Shown here: piece by piece, positions 1-6,000 of the stretch
Position numbering within the stretch: position 1 is the first letter of the stretch
Layout: the number at the start of each line of letters is the position of its first letter
Assembly (NCBI GenBank): GCA_964347615.1
Contig: CAYFZO010000044.1
Span: 1 to 8,584 of the forward strand
Direction: 5' to 3'
DNA: 8,584 nt
From: CAYFZO01 sp964347615
GTDB taxonomy: Bacteria; Pseudomonadota; Gammaproteobacteria; Poriferisulfidales; Oxydemutatoraceae
Notes under the pieces: model-generated
What the model saw: only the letters and a program-made list of their open reading frames with translations
Told to the model about the DNA's origin: nothing
The model's database searches: none
Program-made: the position numbers and the translations under genes

Positions 1-3000
1 CGACGGAATGGCGCCTCGGGTGGCAACGATCCGGTTCACCTCGACCCCGCAAGACCCACAAGACCCACAAGACCCACAAGACCCGGGGGGCTACGTCGAG
101 GGGGAGGTAATCAAGGTTGACGTGGTTTTCGACCGGGGGCTGGCAATCTCACCGATCACGGAGGGATCTTCCTCACCGACGCTGGCGTTGCAGATCGGAA
201 ACAGCCGACGCACCGCGACTTACGTGGTGGGAAGCAACGCTGCCGCCGGCATCCTGAGTTTCGTCTACGCGGTCACAGTAGGCGACATTGATGAAAACGG
301 CGTCAGCGTCGTGCGGGACGGCTTGGAGCTGAACGGCGCGACCCTCACCGAGCCTGTAAACGACAACCCTGCGAACCTGAGCGTGGATGATTTTCTTGCC
401 GATTTTCCGGAACAACAGGTTCGGGCTTTCCCTACCATATCGTTTGAAGAAAGCGAAATTCAACCTGATGAGGGGGCAACGGTGAACGCGGTCTTCAACT
501 TCAGCGCCGCCGTGGCGATGCCGACCACCGTCTATTACACCCTTACGCCCGGTACGGCCGACGCTGCCGACTACGTGGACGTGGCCGGCAACGGCGAGGT
601 CGTCGTGGCCGAAGGCGCGACCAGCGGAACCATCCGGATCTTCATCGTGGACGATGACATCATCGAGCGTATGCGCGATAGATTCAGCCTGACCTTGGTT
701 GGTTCCGACGGCTATGCACTGGGTTCACCGACCGAGATTGAAATCATTATCAGAGAGGGCGTCTGCGACAGGACAAGTGACATACGTAATATATTCTTAC
801 GCTTTCTCCCCGGAGCAAATCATTGTTCCGACGCAGACCGTACACCCGGATTTTCAACGATGACGTTTCCGGGAAGTTCAGTTCCAGCGTACAAAAGGGA
901 TGACTTCACCGACCAAAATTTGAATAAACTCCGCTTAATTGCATTGACAATAAGCGGACATTTCAGATTGACTACGCTGCCGGCGGGCCTGTTCGGCAAT
1001 CGCCTTGAACGTTTATTGCTGCAAAACAACGCATTGGCCGCGTTGCCGGAAGATCTGTTTGCCGGTCTCGATCGCCTTGGACGGTTATGGCTGTCCGGCA
1101 ACCGCTTGACCACGTTGCCGGAGAATCTGTTCGCCGGTCTCGGTAGGCTTCAGCGGTTGCGGCTGGACGGCAACGATTTGACCACGTTGCCGGAGAAGCT
1201 GTTCGCCGATCTCGAGCCCCTTGAACAGTTATGGCTGCACGGCAACCGCTTGACCGCGTTGCCGGAGGGCACGTTCTCGGGACTTTCGAGCCTGAGATCG
1301 CTTTGGCTGCACGACAATCCCGGTGCTCCTTTCAGATTGGCGTTGGGCTTGGAACCGGCCAACGAAGCGGCCAACGTCAATCTGACAAGGCTGGCGGACT
1401 TGCTTTCGGCAGACGCCCCCGCGACGGTCAAACTCACGCTGCGCGAAGGCGCGCCGTATCGGTTGGCGTTTGATCTGACGGCATCCGGCGTTGGACTATC
1501 CACCGATTCGGTGACGATTCCCGCGGGCGGCACGCGGAGCGAAACGTTCGCCATGACCCGAATCACGAGTGAAGGTCGAGTCAGGATAGCCCTTTCCGAG
1601 CCGTCGTCGCCGCCGAACGACTGCCCGAGTGATTGGAAACATCAAGGGCAATGCTTCACCGGTTTCGAAATCGTGGGAGGGCCGATAATCGATTTTGTCT
1701 ATGATGGAATGGTGCCGCCTCAGGCGACAACGATCCGGTTCACCTCGACCCCGCAAGACCCGGAGGGCTACGTCGAGGGAGAGGTAATCCAGGTTGACGT
1801 GGTTTTCGACAAAGGGCTGGCAATCTCACCGATCATGGAGGGATCTTCCCCACCGACGCTGGCGTTGCAGATCGGAAACAGCCGACGCACCGCGACTTAC
1901 GTGGTGGGAAGCAACGCCGCCGCTGGCATCCTGAGTTTCGTCTACGCGGTCAAACTAGGCGACTTCGATGGAAACGGCGTCAGCGTCGTGCAAGACGGCT
2001 TGGAGCTGAACGGCACGATCGTCACCGACGCTGTATTCAACAACCCTGCGAACCTGAACGTGAATAATTTTCTTGCCGATTTCCCGGAACAAAAGGTCCG
2101 GGCTCTCCCTTTCATATCGTTTACGGATAGTGACAATCGGATTTGGGGCGATGAGGGGGGAACGGCCGAGGCGGTCTTCAGTCTTGACCCGGCGCCGGCG
2201 ATGCCGACCACCGTCTATTACACTTTCGACCACGACACGGCCGACGCTGCCGATTACGAGGCCGGCAGCGGCGAGATCGTCGTACCCGCCAACGCGACCG
2301 GCGGAACCATCGAGATCCCTATCGTGGACGATGAGGATATCGAACCGGTGCGCGACCGCTTCTACGTGAACTTGGTTGATTCCGCTGGTTATACGCTGGG
2401 GAGCTTAACAAGGCTGGAGGTTCTTATCGCGGAAGGGGTTTGCGACAGGACGCGGCAGGTTCGTGACCGTATAAGAGGAAGCAGGTCTTGCAGAGATATA
2501 AGTACCGGCACCATAAATGGTATAGGTGGACTGACTCTTAGCGCCCGAGGCATAGAGGAACTTAAAGAGAAAGACTTCCTGCAATTGACGAGTCTTGAGA
2601 AATTGTACCTGCGCGACAACGAATTGACCACGTTGCCGGATGGGGTGTTTGCCGGTCTCGGCACCCTTGAAGTGCTGACCCTGCACGGCAACGGATTGAC
2701 CACGTTGCCGGAGGGCGTGTTTGCCGGTCTCGGCGCCCTTGAAATACTGACCCTGAACGGCAACGAATTGACCACGTTGCCGCCGGGCGTGTTTGCCGGA
2801 CTCGGTTCCCTTGGACTGCTGACCCTGTACGGCAACCGCTTGATCACGTTGCCGCCGGGCGTGTTCTCGGGACTTTCGAGCCTGAGATCGCTTCGGCTGC
2901 ACGACAATCCCGGCGCTCCTTTCAGATTGACGCTGGGCTTGGAACCGGCAGACGAAGCGGTCAACGTCAATCCGACAAGGCTGGCGAACTTGCTTTCGGC

Positions 3001-6000
3001 AAACACTCCCACGACGGTCAAACTTACGCTGCACGAAGGGGCGCCGTATCCGTTGGCGCTCGCGCTGACGGCATCCGGCGTTGAATTATCCACCGATCAG
3101 GTGACGATTCCCGCGGGCAGCACGCGGAGCGTGGCGTTCACCGCGACCCGAATCACGGGTGGAAATCGGGTCACGATCGCCCTTTCCGAGCCGCCGACCC
3201 CGCCTGACGGTTGCCCGACCGGGGGTGACTGGAGCCATGAGGGGCCATGCTTCAGCGGTTTCGAGATTGCGGGTGCACCGATAATCGATTTTGTCTACGA
3301 CCATAATGCGCCTCAGGTGACAACGATCCGGTTCACCTCGACCCCGCAAGATCCGGAGGGCTACGTCGAGGGGGAGGCAATCAAGGTTGACGTGGTTTTC
3401 GACCGAGGGATGATCATCTCACCGATCACGGAGGGGTCTTCCTCACCGACGCTGGCGTTGCAGGTCGGAGCCGACCGACGCACCGCGACTTACGTGGTGG
3501 GAAGCGCCGCCGCCGGCATCCTGAGTTTCGTCTACGCGGTCAGAACAGGCGACCTTGATGACAACGGCGTCAGCGTCGTGCGAGACGGCTTGGAGTTGAA
3601 CGGCGCGATCGTCACCGACGCTGTATTCAACGAACCTGCGAACCTGGCGAACCTGGGAGTGGATGATTTTCTTGCCGATTTTCCGGGACAAAAGGTCCGA
3701 GCTTTCCCTACCATCTCGTTTGAAGAAAGCGACATCCGACCTGCTGAGGGGGCAACGGTGAACGCGGTCTTCAACCTCAACGCTGCTGTGCCGTGGCCGA
3801 CCACCGTCCGTTACGCCCTTGATCCCGGCACGGCCGACGCTGCCGACTACGTGGCCGGCAGCGGTGAGGTCGTCGTGCCCGAAGGCGCGACCAGCGGAAC
3901 CATCCGGATTCCCATCGTGAACGATGACATTATCGAGCGCCCACGCGATAGATTCGACCTGAGCTTGGTTGATTCCGACGGCTATCTACTGGGTTCACCG
4001 ACTTCGATTGCAGTCCGTATCAGAGAAGGCGTCTGCGACAGAACGCTGCCGGTCGCTGAGGCGATAAGAAAAGCTCGCGGCCAATCTCATTGTTCCGGCG
4101 TAAGCAACGTGAACCCAATTACGACGCTGGCACTTCAGGGAGAGTCCGTTTCAATGTATAGAAAGGATGACTTCGCCAACAACGATTTGAATATACTCTC
4201 CTTACGTTCATTGGCAATAAGCGGACATCCTAGATTGACTGCATTGCCGGTGGGCGTGTACAGAAATACCCTTCGACAGTTGCAGCTGTACGACAACGCA
4301 TTGGTCGCGTTGCCGGAGAATCTGTTCGCCGGTCTCAATAATCTTTTGCGGTTGCGGCTGCACGGCAACCAGTTGACCGCGTTGCCGCCGGGCGTGTTCT
4401 CGGGACTTTCGAGCCTGACGTCGCTTCAGTTGCACGGCAATCCCGGTGCTCCTTTCAGATTGGCGTTGAGCTTGGAACCGGCCGACGAAGCACCCGACGC
4501 CAATCCGGAAAGGCTGACGGACTTGCTTTCAGCAAACACCCCCGCGATGGTCAAACTCACGCTGCGCGAAGGCGCGCCGTATCCGTTGACGCTCACGCTG
4601 ACGGCATCCGGTGTTCAACTATCCATCAATTCGGTGACGATTCCCGCGGGCAGTACGCAGAGCGGAACGTTCACCATGACCCGAATCACGGGTCAAACCC
4701 GAGCCAGGATTGACTTTTCCGCGCCGCCGTCGCCGCCGAACGACTGCGACGAGGATTGGAAACATGAAGGGCAATGCTTCACCGGTTTCGAGATTGTGGG
4801 CGCGCCGATGATTGATTTTGTTTACAGATCTTCCATATCGTTTGAAGAGAGCGAAATTCAAGCTGATGAGGGAGAAACGATCAACGCGGTCTTCAACATT
4901 CAGCCCCCTGTGGCGATGCCGACCACCGTCCGTTACCGCCTTACGCCCGGCACGGCCGACGCTGCCGACTACGAGGTCGGCAGCGACGAGGTCGTCGTGC
5001 CCGAAGGCGAGACCAGCGGAACCATTCGGATCACCATCGTGGACGATGACATTATCGAGAGGACGCGCGATAGATTCGATCTGAGATTGGATGCTTCCGA
5101 CGACTTTACATATTCACTGGGTTCACAGACCAGGATTGAAGTCACTATCAAAGAAGGCGTCTGCGACAGGACAAGTTCCGTACGTGATTTTTTTGTCCAA
5201 AGAGATTCCTCGGCAAATGATTGTTCCGACGTAAGCTCTGTGCCTAGACTTGAAAGGGTATTTATTTCGGAAAAGAACTCAGTTACAACGTATAAAAGGG
5301 ATGACTTCACCGACGAAAATTTGAATAAACTCCCCTTAAGTTGGTTGGAATTGAGCAAACATCCTATGTTGACTACGCTGCCGACGGGCCTGTTCGGCGA
5401 TCTCCTTGAACAGTTGCGGCTGCACGAAAACGGTTTGAATCTGTTGCCAGCGGATCTGTTCGCCGGTCTCACCGGTCTTCGGCAGTTGCGGCTGGACCGC
5501 AACAGCTTGACCACGTTGCCGGAGGAGCCCTCGCTGCTCCCCGGCGATTTCGTTAGGCTTTTCGCCGGTCTCACTAGTCTTCAGGAGTTGTGGCTGAGAG
5601 GCAACGAATTGGCCACGCTGTCGGAGAACCAGCCGTTCACCGATCTCGTTAATCTTCAGCGGTTGCGGCTGGACGGCAACGAATTGAACACGTTGCCGGA
5701 GGGCGCGTTCTGGGGGCTTTCGAGCCTGAGTTCGCTTCAGCTGCACGACAATCCCGGCGCGCCTTTCAGATTGACGTCGGGTTTGGAGCCGTTTGACAAA
5801 ACGCAAGAACTGGCAAAATTGCTTGAGGGGACCGGAGCCGTGATGGTCGAACTCAAGCTGCGTGAAGGGGCACCGTATCCGCTGGAATTTGATCTGACGG
5901 CATCCGGCGTTCAACTATCCCCCAATTCGGTGACGATTCCCGCGGGCAGCACGCGGAGCGAAACGATCACGGCGACCCGAGACACGGGTGAAAACCGAGT

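Noticed and set aside
50..90. On/off phase variation at the QDP repeat or G run
   Set aside because: The repeat unit is a multiple of three, so it does not switch the frame, and a six-G tract is short for a phase-variation switch.
779..960. AT-rich N-cap stretch as an internal promoter
   Set aside because: Tracts such as TAATATATTC could resemble a -10 box, but they are in the middle of a continuous coding frame, have no convincing -35 partner and encode conserved N-cap residues.
2389..3093. Overlapping minus-strand open frames of 234 and 209 codons
   Set aside because: Two overlapping antisense frames over the module 2 LRRs; both are low-complexity mirrors of the repeats, and similar shadows recur at the same place in other modules.
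4799..4850. Insertion sequence or mobile element at the module 4 junction
   Set aside because: No inverted repeats, target duplication or transposase; the change is absence of one domain with both flanks intact.
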